Shown here: one piece after another, positions 20,023 through 29,038 of the stretch
Numbering within the stretch: position 1 is the first letter of the stretch
How the letters are laid out: every line of letters begins with the position of its first letter
Translations under genes and position numbers: made by a program
The notes under the pieces: model-generated
What the model was told of the DNA's origin: nothing
Databases searched by the model: none
Seen by the model: only the letters and a program-made list of their open reading frames with translations
NCBI RefSeq assembly: GCF_017302315.1
Contig: NZ_JAFLDT010000033.1
Coordinates: 1-41,614 of the forward strand
Direction: 5' to 3'
Length of the DNA stretch: 41,614 bases
From: Zoogloea sp.
GTDB taxonomy: Bacteria > Pseudomonadota > Gammaproteobacteria > Burkholderiales > Rhodocyclaceae

Positions 20023-22518
20023 ATGAAGAAAACAATGGGGACGCTGAAGGATCGCGCTCGCGCTGCGCTCAAGCCCCTGTCGGGGTCGCTGCGGACGCGT
20101 GTGGTGTTGGGCTTGTTGCTTGGGGTGATGGTGGCCTTGTGGCTGACCACGCTCGCGCTGATGTATTTTCTGAAACAGGAGATGCTGGCGACCCTGGCGG
20201 CCCAGCAGTATTCGGTGGTGTCGCTTCTCGCCAACGACATCGATCGTTCCGTGACCGAGCGCATCCGGGCGCTGGAGGGGGTTGCCGCCACCCTTGACGC
20301 AAAGACCATGGAGCAGCCTGCCCGTCTGGACGCATCCGTGCGCGGGCAGACCGTGTTATTGACGCTTTTCAATTGGGGCGTGCTGGTCACCGACCGGAAG
20401 GGGACTACGCTGGTCAGCTTGCCGGAGGCCCATGGCCGGCAGGGGGTCAACTATGCGGATGTGGAGGCGGTGAGGGAAACGCTCGAAACCGGGCGCACCA
20501 CTGTCGGGGCGGCATTGCTGGGCAAGACCACCCATCAACCCGTGGTGCCCATGATCGTGCCCATCCGCGATGGCAACGGACAGGTGATCGGCAGCCTGAT
20601 CGGCCTGACCAATCTGGCCGCGTCCAACTTTCTCGACGAGATCGGCGCCAACCGGTTTGGGCGCCAGGGTGGCTACCTGATCACCGATCCCTCGCAGAGG
20701 ATCTTCATTGCGGCCACGGACAAGACCCGCGTCATGCAGCCCGGGCCGCCGGTGGGCGTCAATCCCGTCTACGACCGCTATATTGATGGTCATGAAGGGT
20801 CCGGTGTGGCGCGCAGTTCCCGAGGCGTGGTGGAGCTTTCGTCCAGCCGCAAGGTGCGATCCACAGGCTGGCTGATGCAGTCCGTGCTGCCTGCGGATGA
20901 AGCCTTTGCGCCTTTCTACGCACTGCGCTGGCGCCTGCTGGCGTCGGCCCTGATCCTCAGCGTGCTGGCAGCGGGCATGGGCTGGTGGTGGTTGCGGCGT
21001 GAGCTCAGGCCCCTTGGCGAGGCGGTGGACATGCTCGGTGCCATGCGTGATGGCGTGATTCCCCGCCAGCCGCTGCCGGTGCGCCGGGATGACGAGATCG
21101 GTGCCCTGGCCGGGGCATTCAATGGCCTGCTGCAAAGGCTTATCGAAGGCGAGGCGCGGGCCGCCGAGCACAGTTTCAACCAGCGCCTCCGGGTGATCGT
21201 GTCGCAGATCCCCGGGGTGGTTTTCCAGTACCGTATCGGGGCCGACGGACGCCATAGCCTGCCCTTTGTCAGTGATGCCGCCCGGGAGGTATGGGGGCTT
21301 GCACCCGATGGGCTGGCGGAGGACTCGGAGGGTTTCCTGGTCACGCTTGAAGGCGAGGACCGGGTGGCGTTCCTGGCGTCCCTGTTTGCTTCGGCCTGCA
21401 CACTCGGGCCCTGGCATCTGGAGTGCCGCATCCAGCACCCGCGTCGCGGGGTGCGCTGGATGCACATGGACGGGATTCCCGAGGCCGCTGCCGACGGTAG
21501 CCTGACCTGGCAGGGCTTTGCCATGGACATCACCGACGCGAAGGACGCGGAGAGCGAACTGCGTATCGCCGCTGCGACCTTCGAGACCCAGGAAGGCATT
21601 TTCATCACCGATGCCCAGACGCGCATCGTGCGGGTGAACCAGGCCTTCACGACCATGACCGGCTATACGGCGCGGGAGGCCATCGGACAGACGCCACGCC
21701 TGCTCCGCTCGGGTCGTCACGATGCGGAGTTCTATGGACGATTGCGCGAAGGGCTGGCGCGAAACGGCTTCTGGCAGGGCGAGATCTGGAATCGCAGGAA
21801 GAGCGGTGAAGTGTTTGCCGAATGGGTCACCATTTCGACCGTGCGGGATCGATCAGGCGAGGTGACCCACTACGTGGCCGCCTTCTCGGACATCACCGAG
21901 CACAAGCGCGCGGAGGAGCAGATCGAGCAATTGGCGTTCTACGATCCGCTTACCCGCCTGCCCAACCGCCGGCTGTTCCATGACCGTTTCGACCAGGCCC
22001 TGGCGGCGAGCGCCCGCAACAACACCCGGGGCGCGTTGATGTTCCTGGATCTGGACGGATTCAAGGGCCTCAACGACCAGCACGGGCATGTCATGGGGGA
22101 TGCCCTGCTGGCCGAGGTGGCCCGGCGTCTGACGGCATCCGTCCGCGAGACGGACACCGTGGCCCGTCTTGGCGGGGACGAGTTCGTGGTGGTCCTGGAG
22201 AGCCTGGATGAAGGTCGCGCCGCGGCCGCGGCCCATGCGGGACGGGTGGCAGAGAAACTACGGGAAGCCCTGGCCCGGCCTTATCTGCTGGTGCTGCCCA
22301 CCGGCGGGGCGGAGGTGAGCCACCACTGCACGGCGAGCATCGGCATCAGCCTGTTCAACGGCCATGGAGAGAGCCGCGACGAGCTCCTCAAGCAGGCGGA
22401 TATCGCCATGTACCGGGCCAAGTCGGCGGGGCGCAACGCGATATGCTTTTTCGGAGACCATACGGCATCGGCCCCCGGCAGCCCGGAAGGATGTCCGCAA
22501 TCGGCCGGGTCGGCCTGA
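20023..22518 (+). CDS. Membrane-bound PAS-PAS-GGDEF diguanylate cyclase
   Basis: An 831-residue sensor that makes the second messenger cyclic di-GMP. It has a transmembrane segment at about 27-48 (VVLGLLLGVMVALWLTTLAL), a periplasmic sensing domain of about 250 residues (Cache-like, with GGYLITDPSQRIFIAATD), a second membrane segment at about 305-325, HAMP, a first PAS fold (VIVSQIPGVVFQYRIGADGR), a second PAS (ATFETQEGIFITDAQTRIVR), and a GGDEF domain with the catalytic GGDEF at 717-721 and an inhibitory RxxD site (RETD, 708-711). No EAL domain follows, so it should be a cyclase, with product inhibition. Start uncertain: AGGAGG touches the ATG at 20023, and an ATG at 20035 is twelve bases away. 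Input signal unknown. Confidence 0.93.
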   Translation: MKKTMGTLKDRARAALKPLSGSLRTRVVLGLLLGVMVALWLTTLALMYFLKQEMLATLAAQQYSVVSLLANDIDRSVTERIRALEGVAATLDAKTMEQPARLDASVRGQTVLLTLFNWGVLVTDRKGTTLVSLPEAHGRQGVNYADVEAVRETLETGRTTVGAALLGKTTHQPVVPMIVPIRDGNGQVIGSLIGLTNLAASNFLDEIGANRFGRQGGYLITDPSQRIFIAATDKTRVMQPGPPVGVNPVYDRYIDGHEGSGVARSSRGVVELSSSRKVRSTGWLMQSVLPADEAFAPFYALRWRLLASALILSVLAAGMGWWWLRRELRPLGEAVDMLGAMRDGVIPRQPLPVRRDDEIGALAGAFNGLLQRLIEGEARAAEHSFNQRLRVIVSQIPGVVFQYRIGADGRHSLPFVSDAAREVWGLAPDGLAEDSEGFLVTLEGEDRVAFLASLFASACTLGPWHLECRIQHPRRGVRWMHMDGIPEAAADGSLTWQGFAMDITDAKDAESELRIAAATFETQEGIFITDAQTRIVRVNQAFTTMTGYTAREAIGQTPRLLRSGRHDAEFYGRLREGLARNGFWQGEIWNRRKSGEVFAEWVTISTVRDRSGEVTHYVAAFSDITEHKRAEEQIEQLAFYDPLTRLPNRRLFHDRFDQALAASARNNTRGALMFLDLDGFKGLNDQHGHVMGDALLAEVARRLTASVRETDTVARLGGDEFVVVLESLDEGRAAAAAHAGRVAEKLREALARPYLLVLPTGGAEVSHHCTASIGISLFNGHGESRDELLKQADIAMYRAKSAGRNAICFFGDHTASAPGSPEGCPQSAGSA

Positions 22519-22580
22519 CGCCCCCGTGTGCCGGCAAAGAGGCGCAGGCATGGATGCCGGCTCAGCGCGTGTGAAGGAAT

Positions 22581-22615
22581 CGTTGCGCGCGGTGCGAGTT
22601 TCGCGCCGCGCAACG
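22581..22615. terminator. Probable hairpin between converging cyclase and ccm genes
   Basis: CGTTGCGCG... (22581-22597) pairs with ...CGCGCAACG (22601-22615) with small bulges to give a GC-rich stem of about 14 pairs. It lies in the 114-base gap between convergent genes. Only a short T run follows, so it is a weak or factor-assisted terminator. Confidence 0.45.
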
Positions 22616-22632
22616 GATTTACTCGCGTGCGC

Positions 22633-23856
22633 TCAGGGCAGGGTCTTGTCGATGACGATTTTCAGGCCGTTGGCGCCCGGCTTCACCGATGACACTTCGC
22701 CGCTCAGGTCACCCGGCTTGGCAATGGCATCGCCCCCCTTGGAGACGCGCGCCTCGATGCGCAGCTCGCTGGCGGAAGACAGCTTGGTGTCAGGGCTCAT
22801 GGCCATGCTGTCGTCCAGGGTGAAGTCCTTGGGCAGGTCGGCCACGCGCGTGCGCAGCACGGCCAGGGGCATGCGCGGCCCGTTGGTGGGGCGGGCGAAG
22901 ATGAAGACCACGTCGTCCGGGTTGGTCTTGTCCTTGAGCGCGGGCGACAGGCTGACCGTACCACTGACGGCGGCGGCCTTGCCGGTGGGGGCGGGTTTGG
23001 CCGCCGGTGCGGGGGTGGATGCGCCCTGGCCCATGAGGCTACGCACTTTCTCGATACCCGCGCCCAGGTTGCGGGCATCCTCCGAATCCGGCGGCACCTG
23101 GGCCAGCACCCGCTCCCAGTGACGCAGGGCAGCGGGATAATCCTGGCGGAAGTAGGCGTCGGTCCCCGCCAGCACCAGCGCCTGGGGGTTGTCCGGCTGG
23201 GCCTGCAGCACCTTCTTCAGCAGCGCGGCGCCGCGGCCCTCCACCTTGCCCTGGTTGAGTTCCGCCGACAATTCGGCCACTTCGAGCATCAGCTCGGGCT
23301 CCGACTCCATGAAGGCCCCTGCTTTGTCGAAAGCCTTGCCGGCTTCCTCAAGACGGCCCATGACCTTGTAGCTGCGGCCCAACATGGCCCAGCCCTGGGG
23401 GTTTTCCGGATTCTTCTCGAGCCTGGCGGCCAGGGTGGAGACCATCTGCTCCACTTCGGCCTGACTCGGCATGTTGCCTTGCTGGGCAGCCGGATCCAGG
23501 GCGGCCGGATTGCCCAGCACGAAGTAAAGGGCCACCGCCGCCACGGGCAGGCTCAGGCCCAGGCTGATCGCTGTGCGCGGCAGGCGTTTTGGTGCCTCGG
23601 CTGCGGGGCTGCCGTCATCGGCCACGTCTTCGAGAACACGCCGTTCGAGTTCGTCCCGGGCGGTGGCGTAGTCGTCCCGCGACAGGGTTCCGGAGGCCAG
23701 ATCCCGTTCCAGGTCGGCCAGCTGGTCACGGAAGATGGCGGCATTGATGGCGCGCCGGGAGGCACTGGTGTTTTCCCGGCGGCGTAGCAGCGGCCAGCAC
23801 AGCACGGCAAGGGACAGGGCGGTGAGCAGCCCGGCGGCGATCCAGAAGGCGGTCAT
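22633..23856 (-). CDS. ccmI: Cytochrome c maturation protein CcmI
   Basis: A 407-residue apocytochrome c chaperone, the last gene of the ccm operon. The N-terminus has two membrane segments (FWIAAGLLTALSLAVLCWPLL at the start and a second at about 100-118), with a cytoplasmic CcmI-type linker between them (INAAIFRDQLADLERDLASG, YATARDELERRVLEDV). A periplasmic TPR region follows (WAMLGRSYKVMGRLEEAGKA) that holds the C-terminus of apocytochrome, then a domain resembling CycH C-termini (VFIFARPTNGPRMPLAVLR). ATG 23856 overlaps the ccmH stop by four bases (ATGA), fixing the start. It presents apocytochrome to CcmH/CcmF for heme ligation. Confidence 0.93.
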   Translation of the reverse strand: MTAFWIAAGLLTALSLAVLCWPLLRRRENTSASRRAINAAIFRDQLADLERDLASGTLSRDDYATARDELERRVLEDVADDGSPAAEAPKRLPRTAISLGLSLPVAAVALYFVLGNPAALDPAAQQGNMPSQAEVEQMVSTLAARLEKNPENPQGWAMLGRSYKVMGRLEEAGKAFDKAGAFMESEPELMLEVAELSAELNQGKVEGRGAALLKKVLQAQPDNPQALVLAGTDAYFRQDYPAALRHWERVLAQVPPDSEDARNLGAGIEKVRSLMGQGASTPAPAAKPAPTGKAAAVSGTVSLSPALKDKTNPDDVVFIFARPTNGPRMPLAVLRTRVADLPKDFTLDDSMAMSPDTKLSSASELRIEARVSKGGDAIAKPGDLSGEVSSVKPGANGLKIVIDKTLP

Positions 23857-24353
23857 GCGGGGTCTTTCGGACGGGGGGGCGTATCGGCGAGAAGGGCTTC
23901 GGCGGAGGCCTTGTCGGCAGCGGAGAGATGCGCCGGCTGGACCCGGGAGGCGCGCCGGCGGAGGTAGGCGACCAGACCGGCAACGGCGCCGGCCAAAAGG
24001 GCAAACGGGCCGAACCACAGCAGCCAGGTGGTTGGCTTGACGGGTGGGCGGTAGAGCACGAAGTCACCGTAGCGGGCCACCAGGTAATCCTTGATCTCGG
24101 TATCGCTCTTGCCATCCTGGATCAGCTTGCGCACCTCCCGCCGCAGGTCTTCGGCCAGCTCGGCGCGGGAGCCGGCCAGGCTTTCGTTCTGGCACACCAG
24201 GCAGCGCAGCTCTTCGGAAATGGCGATCAGACGGGCTTCGACAACCGGATTGTCGGCCATCGGCGTGGCTTCGCCGGCCAGGGCAGTGAGGCCCAGGGGG
24301 CCCAGCAGCAGGGCGGTGGCGCAGGTGGTGAGGGTACGGCGGAGTGCCTTCAT
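23853..24353 (-). CDS. ccmH: Cytochrome c maturation protein CcmH
   Basis: A 166-residue membrane-anchored thiol protein that keeps apocytochrome CXXCH cysteines reduced for heme attachment. It has a signal/anchor (ALLLGPLGLTALAGEA), the LRCxxC motif with C51 and C54 (LRCLVCQN), the typical three-helix segment (DLRREVRKLIQDGKSDTEI, YLVARYGDFVLYRPP), and a C-terminal membrane helix (WLLWFGPFALLAGAVAGLVAYL). This is the short CcmH form; the TPR part is encoded separately as ccmI. One base separates it from ccmG, and it overlaps ccmI by four bases. Confidence 0.95.
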   Translation of the reverse strand: MKALRRTLTTCATALLLGPLGLTALAGEATPMADNPVVEARLIAISEELRCLVCQNESLAGSRAELAEDLRREVRKLIQDGKSDTEIKDYLVARYGDFVLYRPPVKPTTWLLWFGPFALLAGAVAGLVAYLRRRASRVQPAHLSAADKASAEALLADTPPRPKDPA

Positions 24354-24354
24354 G

Positions 24355-24945
24355 TCAGGACTCCGTGGCCAGCTGACGGGCCAGGGGGAGGATCTTCTTC
24401 TCCAGGGCGTCGGGGGTGATGGGGCCGATCTGCTTGAAGCGGATCACGCCCTTTTTGTCGATCAGATAGGTTTCAGGGACGCCATACACCCCGTAATCGA
24501 TGCCGACCCGGCCATCCATGTCGAGGACCGACAGGGTGTAGGGGTCGCCGTGCTGGCTCAACCAGGCGCCCGCGCGCTGGCGGGTCAGGCTGGCTTCGTC
24601 GGCGGGGGACAGTTTCTTCGCATCGATGCCGCCGTCGCCGCGCACTTCCTTGTAGTTGAGGCCCACGATGGGCAGCCCGCCCTGCCTGGAAAAGGCCACC
24701 AGCAGCGGGTGTTCGGCCCGGCACGACACGCACCAGGATGCCCACACGTTGAGCAGCCAGACCTGGCCCTGCATGTCGGTCGGGGAGAAGGTCTTGCCGG
24801 GTTCGGCGAGTTTTTCGACGCTGAAGGCCGGGGCCGGCTTGCCCACCAGCGGTGAGGGGACTTCGTGGGGGTCGCGGTTGAGGCCGATGGCCAGGAAGAC
24901 GACCAGGACCAGGAAGAGGCCGAGGGGAATCAGGAAACGTTTCAA
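24355..24945 (-). CDS. ccmG: Thiol:disulfide interchange protein CcmG/DsbE
   Basis: A 196-residue periplasmic thioredoxin-fold reductase tethered by an N-terminal helix (FLIPLGLFLVLVVFLAIGL). The active site is C72-VS-C75 in NVWASWCVSCRAEHP, and the family-specific GVYGVPETYLIDKKG (cis-Pro loop) is present. It receives electrons from DsbD and reduces CcmH or apocytochrome during heme attachment. The ATG overlaps the ccmF stop by four bases, so translation is coupled. It is intact and of normal length. Confidence 0.95.
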   Translation of the reverse strand: MKRFLIPLGLFLVLVVFLAIGLNRDPHEVPSPLVGKPAPAFSVEKLAEPGKTFSPTDMQGQVWLLNVWASWCVSCRAEHPLLVAFSRQGGLPIVGLNYKEVRGDGGIDAKKLSPADEASLTRQRAGAWLSQHGDPYTLSVLDMDGRVGIDYGVYGVPETYLIDKKGVIRFKQIGPITPDALEKKILPLARQLATES

Positions 24946-26897
24946 GATGCGGCTCCCTGGGCGGCCAGCTTGCCGGCCCGTGCTGCGGTGGATTTGAGGC
25001 GATAGCGCCGGTCGCTGGCGGCAAGCAGGCCACCCAGGGCCATCAGCACGGCGCCACCCCAGATCCAGCTGACGAAAGGTTTGTAGTAAACACGCACGCT
25101 CCAGGCTCCGTCACCGCCCTCCAGCGGATCACCGAGGGAGACGTAGATGTCGCGGGTCAGGCCCGGGTCGATGAAGGCTTCGGTCATGGGCATGGCCGAC
25201 GACAGGTACTTGCGCTTTTCCGGGTGCAGCGGCATCACCAGCTGGCCGTCCTTGAGCAGCTCCAGGTTGCCGCGGGCCGCGTTGTAGTTGGGGCCGCTGA
25301 TGCCCTCGACACCCAGGAAGCGGATCTGGTAGCCGCCGGTCTTGACCGTGTCACCGGGGGCCATGCGCACGTCCCGTTCGGACTCGTACTGGGTGACCAT
25401 GACGATGCCGACCACCGTGACGGCTACACCCATGTGGGCCAGGTGCATGCCCCAGAAGGCCCGCGGCGGCAGGCCCGAACGGGTGCGGGCGAGGATCTGC
25501 AGCACCGAGGCGCCGACGATCCAGATGGCCAGCCCCATCCCCAGGGCCACGCTGCCGGACCAGCCGCCGTAAAAGAAGGGGATGCTGACCCCGGCGGCCA
25601 CGGCGATGCCGAAGGCCCAGCGCAGGGGGCGGGCGATCTCGGCCAGGCTGGTGTGCTTCCAGCGCGCCACCGGGCCGACGGCCATCAGGAACAGCAGGGG
25701 CACCATCAGCGGGGTGAACACGGCGTTGAAGTAGGGGGGGCCGACGGACAGTTTGCCCAGGTTGAGGGCGTCGATCACCAGCGGGTAGAGGGTGCCCAGC
25801 AGCACCGCGCCTGCGGCGGACAGCAGCAGCACGTTGTTGATCAGCAGCAGGGTTTCCCGGGACATCAGGGCGAAGGCGCCGCCCAGGCTGACCTTGGGGG
25901 CACGCCAGGCGAAGAGGGTCAAGGACGAGCCCACCACCACGGCCAGGAAGACCAGGATGAAGATGCCGCGCTTGGGGTCGGAGGCGAAGGCATGCACCGA
26001 GCTCAGCACCCCGGAACGGACCAGGAAGGTGCCCAGCAGGGACAGGGAGAAGGCGCCGATGGCCAGCAGGACGGTCCAGTTCTTGAAGCTGCCGCGCTTC
26101 TCTGTGACGGCCAGGGAGTGGATTAGTGCGGTGCCCACCAGCCAGGGCAGGAAGGAGGCGTTCTCCACCGGATCCCAGAACCACCAGCCGCCCCAGCCCA
26201 GCTCGTAATAGGCCCAGATGGAGCCGAGGCCGATGCCCAGGGTGAGGAAGATCCAGGCTGCCGTGGTCCACGGCCGTGACCAGCGCGCCCAGGCGGCATC
26301 CAGCCGGCCCGACAGCAGGGCGGCGATGGCGAAGGCAAAGGCGACGGAGAAGCCCACGTAGCCCATGTAAAGCATGGGTGGGTGGAAGATCAGCCCCGGA
26401 TCCTGCAGCAGGGGGTTCAGGTCGCGGCCATCCTCGGCGCCGGGGAGCAGGCGCTCGAAGGGGCTGGATGTGAGCAGGATGAACAGGATGAAGCCCGCCG
26501 CCACCAGACCCAGCACGCCCTGCACCCGGGCCACCATGTCGTCGGGCAGGCTGCGGGAGAAGGCCGCCACGGCCAGGGACCACAGGGACAGCATCAGCAC
26601 CCACAGCAGCAGGGAGCCCTCATGGCCGCCCCACACGCCGGAAATGCGGTATTCCAGGGGGAGGCGTGAATTGGAGTGCTGGGCGACATAGACGACCGAG
26701 AAGTCGTTGTTGATGAAGCTCGCGGTGAGGCAGCCGAAGGCCACGGCGATGAGCAGGAACAGCATCGACGAGGCCGGGCGGGCCAGGGCGATCCAGGCGG
26801 GGATGCCGCGCTGGGCACCGATCAGCGGCAGACTGCCCTGCACGAGGGCGACCAGCAGGGCGAGGACGAGGGCAAAACTGCCGATTTCCGGGATCAT
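24942..26897 (-). CDS. ccmF: Cytochrome c heme lyase subunit CcmF
   Basis: A 651-residue polytopic membrane protein, the core of the heme lyase that joins heme to apocytochrome c. It contains many transmembrane segments, the periplasmic WWD heme-handling domain (GWGGWWFWDPVENASFLPW, about residues 230-250), conserved histidines in GVWGGHEGSLLLW and the later loops, and a C-terminal soluble loop (RKYLSSAMPMTEAFIDPGLT) before the last helix (WIWGGAVLMALGGLLAASDRRYR). It receives holo-CcmE. Length is normal (about 650). It is 16 bases downstream of ccmE. No clear ribosome binding site precedes the ATG. Confidence 0.96.
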   Translation of the reverse strand: MIPEIGSFALVLALLVALVQGSLPLIGAQRGIPAWIALARPASSMLFLLIAVAFGCLTASFINNDFSVVYVAQHSNSRLPLEYRISGVWGGHEGSLLLWVLMLSLWSLAVAAFSRSLPDDMVARVQGVLGLVAAGFILFILLTSSPFERLLPGAEDGRDLNPLLQDPGLIFHPPMLYMGYVGFSVAFAFAIAALLSGRLDAAWARWSRPWTTAAWIFLTLGIGLGSIWAYYELGWGGWWFWDPVENASFLPWLVGTALIHSLAVTEKRGSFKNWTVLLAIGAFSLSLLGTFLVRSGVLSSVHAFASDPKRGIFILVFLAVVVGSSLTLFAWRAPKVSLGGAFALMSRETLLLINNVLLLSAAGAVLLGTLYPLVIDALNLGKLSVGPPYFNAVFTPLMVPLLFLMAVGPVARWKHTSLAEIARPLRWAFGIAVAAGVSIPFFYGGWSGSVALGMGLAIWIVGASVLQILARTRSGLPPRAFWGMHLAHMGVAVTVVGIVMVTQYESERDVRMAPGDTVKTGGYQIRFLGVEGISGPNYNAARGNLELLKDGQLVMPLHPEKRKYLSSAMPMTEAFIDPGLTRDIYVSLGDPLEGGDGAWSVRVYYKPFVSWIWGGAVLMALGGLLAASDRRYRLKSTAARAGKLAAQGAAS

Positions 26898-26913
26898 GGG
26901 GGAGCCTCCGGGC

Positions 26914-27354
26914 TTACTGCTTGAGGGTACGGGTGGCTTCGTGGGCCTTGTTCACGGCAGCCTGGGCTTCCGGTGGCATGTAGTTTTCGTCGTGCTTGGC
27001 GAGCACCTCGGTGGCGGTGAATTTTCCGTCGGCGCTCAGTACGCCCTGGGCGACTACGCCCTTACCCTCGCTGAAGAGATCGGGCAGGATGCCCTGGTAG
27101 GAAACCGGGATCTCCTTGGCGGTGTCGGTGACGATGAAGCGGGCGACGATGTCGCTGCGTTGGAGGCTGCCCTCCTTGACCAGCCCTCCGATACGGAAGG
27201 CGCGCTCCTTAGGTGCTTCTCCGTTGGCCACCTGGGTGGGGGTGAAGAAGAACACCAGGTTGCTCTGGAAGGCGTTGAGGATGAGGGTGGCGGCGATGCC
27301 GAGGGTGGCAAGCCCGCCGACGATGATGGCGAGGCGTTTCTGACGTGGTTTCAT
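26914..27354 (-). CDS. ccmE: Heme chaperone CcmE
   Basis: A 146-residue periplasmic heme carrier with an N-terminal membrane anchor ([19 protein letters not shown]). Heme is bound covalently at H121 in the conserved [12 protein letters not shown] motif, where Y125 is the axial ligand. SNLVFFFTP and [11 protein letters not shown] are also family blocks. It accepts heme from CcmC/CcmD, is released by the CcmAB ATPase, and hands heme to CcmF. The stop-start distances to ccmD (3 bases) and ccmF (16 bases) place it in one operon. Confidence 0.96.
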   Translation of the reverse strand: MKPRQKRLAIIVGGLATLGIAATLILNAFQSNLVFFFTPTQVANGEAPKERAFRIGGLVKEGSLQRSDIVARFIVTDTAKEIPVSYQGILPDLFSEGKGVVAQGVLSADGKFTATEVLAKHDENYMPPEAQAAVNKAHEATRTLKQ

Positions 27355-27357
27355 GAT

Positions 27358-27540
27358 TCAGTCCTGAGTGTCCCGGTCGGCAGCAAGTTCCCGGCGCAGA
27401 CTGCGCCGCACGGCGGAAAAGCGCTGGCGCACCAGCACCACCTCGATCAGGAGCGCTGCGGCCGTGACACCGAAGCTGCCCCAAACGTAGAGGCCGTAGC
27501 CCCCCATGGCGAAGAACTCGCCGGCGCTGCCCCAGTTCAT
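27358..27540 (-). CDS. ccmD: Heme exporter protein CcmD
   Basis: A 60-residue single-span membrane protein. The family pattern is seen: FFAMGGYGLYVWGSFGVTAAALLIEVVL followed by a basic cytoplasmic tail (RQRFSAVRRSLRRELA). It stabilises the CcmC-heme-CcmE complex. Its ATG overlaps the ccmC stop by four bases. Confidence 0.93.
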   Translation of the reverse strand: MNWGSAGEFFAMGGYGLYVWGSFGVTAAALLIEVVLVRQRFSAVRRSLRRELAADRDTQD

Positions 27541-28286
27541 CGTTGCATCTCCGGCAGTTCGGCCACCCAGGTGGTGTGGCGTTCCCGTTCAAGGATGATG
27601 GCCCGCACCCGGTAGAGGGCGATGGCGATGCTGTACATCCAGAAGGCCAGGGCCATGATCAGCATGCCCCACAGCATGGTGGCGGCCATGGACGGCGCCT
27701 TGGTGAGGGACACCGAGGCGCCCTGGTGCAGGGTGTTCCACCACTTCACCGAGAAATAGATGATGGGTACGTTCACCACGCCGACCAGGGAGATGATGGC
27801 CCCGGCCTTGTCCGCCCGGCGCGGGTCGTCGATGGCGGCGGTGAGGGCGATGTAGCCGATATAAAGGAAGAACAGGATCAGCTCGGAGGTGAGGCGCGCG
27901 TCCCACACCCACCAGGCGCCCCACATGGGTTTGCCCCACAGGGCACCGGTCCACAGGGACAGGAAGGCGAAGAGGGCGCCGGTGGGCGCCAGGGCCGAGC
28001 TCATCATGCCCGACAGGCGGGTGTTGAAGGTGATGCCGATTGCCGCCCAGAAGGCCATCACGCAATAGATGAACATGGACATCCACGAGGCCGGCACGTG
28101 GATGAAGATGATCCGGTAGCCCTCGCCCTGCTGGAAGTCGGTGGGGGCGACAAAAAAGCTGATCCACAGGCCGGCGGCGGCCAGTACGGTGCCGATGGCC
28201 GCAAACCAGGGCCACATCTTCCCGGCGAGGGGGTAGAAGCTGGCCGGCGAGGCAAACTTGAACCAATTGACGAGACGCTGACTCAT
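27537..28286 (-). CDS. ccmC: Heme exporter protein CcmC
   Basis: A 249-residue six-span membrane protein of the heme-handling protein family. The WWD motif is MWGAWWVWDARLTSE (about residues 118-132), and periplasmic histidines in the flanking loops (for example FIHVPASWMSMF and NTLHQGASVSL) serve as heme ligands. It loads heme onto CcmE together with CcmD. ATG 28286 is chosen because MSQRLVNWFKFASPASFY is the usual N-terminus; the longer upstream frame overlaps ccmB and is a shadow. A 31-base gap separates it from ccmB. Confidence 0.95.
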   Translation of the reverse strand: MSQRLVNWFKFASPASFYPLAGKMWPWFAAIGTVLAAAGLWISFFVAPTDFQQGEGYRIIFIHVPASWMSMFIYCVMAFWAAIGITFNTRLSGMMSSALAPTGALFAFLSLWTGALWGKPMWGAWWVWDARLTSELILFFLYIGYIALTAAIDDPRRADKAGAIISLVGVVNVPIIYFSVKWWNTLHQGASVSLTKAPSMAATMLWGMLIMALAFWMYSIAIALYRVRAIILERERHTTWVAELPEMQR

Positions 28287-28317
28287 GGATGAATCCGGTT
28301 GATTGGATCGGGGTGCC

Positions 28318-28983
28318 CTACTCGAGGGCGATTCGCAGGGCAGCGGTGGCCGCCCAGGGGGCAAAGAACACGCCCAGCGCCAGCAGCGCGCCGAGCAGTG
28401 ACAGATGACCGCCGGCCCCCAGGCCGGCCACGTCCGCTTCCACTGCACCGGCACCGAAAATGAGCGCAGGAATATACAGGGGCAGCACCAGCAGGGACAG
28501 CAGCACGCCACCGCCGCGAACTCCGAGGGTCAGGGCCGCGCCAATGGCACCCACCAGGGACAGGACCGGCGTGCCCAGCAGGAGACTGACCATCAGCACA
28601 CCCAGGGCCCGGGGCGAGAGGTCGAACTGCAGACCCAACACCGGTGCCAGCAGCACCAGGGGCAGGCCGGAGGTCAGCCAGTGGGCCAGCACCTTGCCAC
28701 TCACCAGCAGGGCCAGCGGAGTGGGAGACAGGCTCATCTGCTCGAGAGTTCCGTCCTGGTGGTCGGCGGCGAACAGGCGGTTGAGGGACAGCATCGCGGC
28801 CAGCAGGGCGGCGACCCACAGCACGCCCGGGGCAATGCGCCGCAGCATGGCGGTTTCCGGCCCGATGCCGAGGGGAAACAGGCTGACCACGATCATGAAG
28901 AAGAACAGGGCGGTGAACACTTCGCTCTTGCGCCGGGCGGCGAGCAGCAGGTCACGGCGGACGATGGCGATGAAGGCGTTCAC
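28318..28983 (-). CDS. ccmB: Heme exporter protein CcmB (ABC membrane subunit)
   Basis: A 221-residue six-span permease subunit that pairs with CcmA. Family blocks are VRRDLLLAARRKSE at the start, then VVSLFPLGIGPE, IAPGVLWVAALLAAMLSLNR, DGTLEQMSLSP, and LLSLLVLPLYIPALIFGAG. The start is a GTG at 28983, with GGAGG seven bases upstream, because the protein then aligns with the E. coli CcmB start; longer in-frame codons overlap ccmA. CcmAB uses ATP to release holo-CcmE from CcmCD. Confidence 0.93.
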   Translation of the reverse strand: MNAFIAIVRRDLLLAARRKSEVFTALFFFMIVVSLFPLGIGPETAMLRRIAPGVLWVAALLAAMLSLNRLFAADHQDGTLEQMSLSPTPLALLVSGKVLAHWLTSGLPLVLLAPVLGLQFDLSPRALGVLMVSLLLGTPVLSLVGAIGAALTLGVRGGGVLLSLLVLPLYIPALIFGAGAVEADVAGLGAGGHLSLLGALLALGVFFAPWAATAALRIALE

Positions 28984-29038
28984 TGGACGCCCTCCACGCC
29001 GTGCACCGCGGGACGGCGCCCAGGCCGGCCCGGTGCGC

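Noticed and set aside
18299-20026. 575-codon plus-strand frame across the MBL and cupin genes
   Set aside because: It is antisense to genes with clear motifs and crosses their boundary; no domain and no ribosome binding site.
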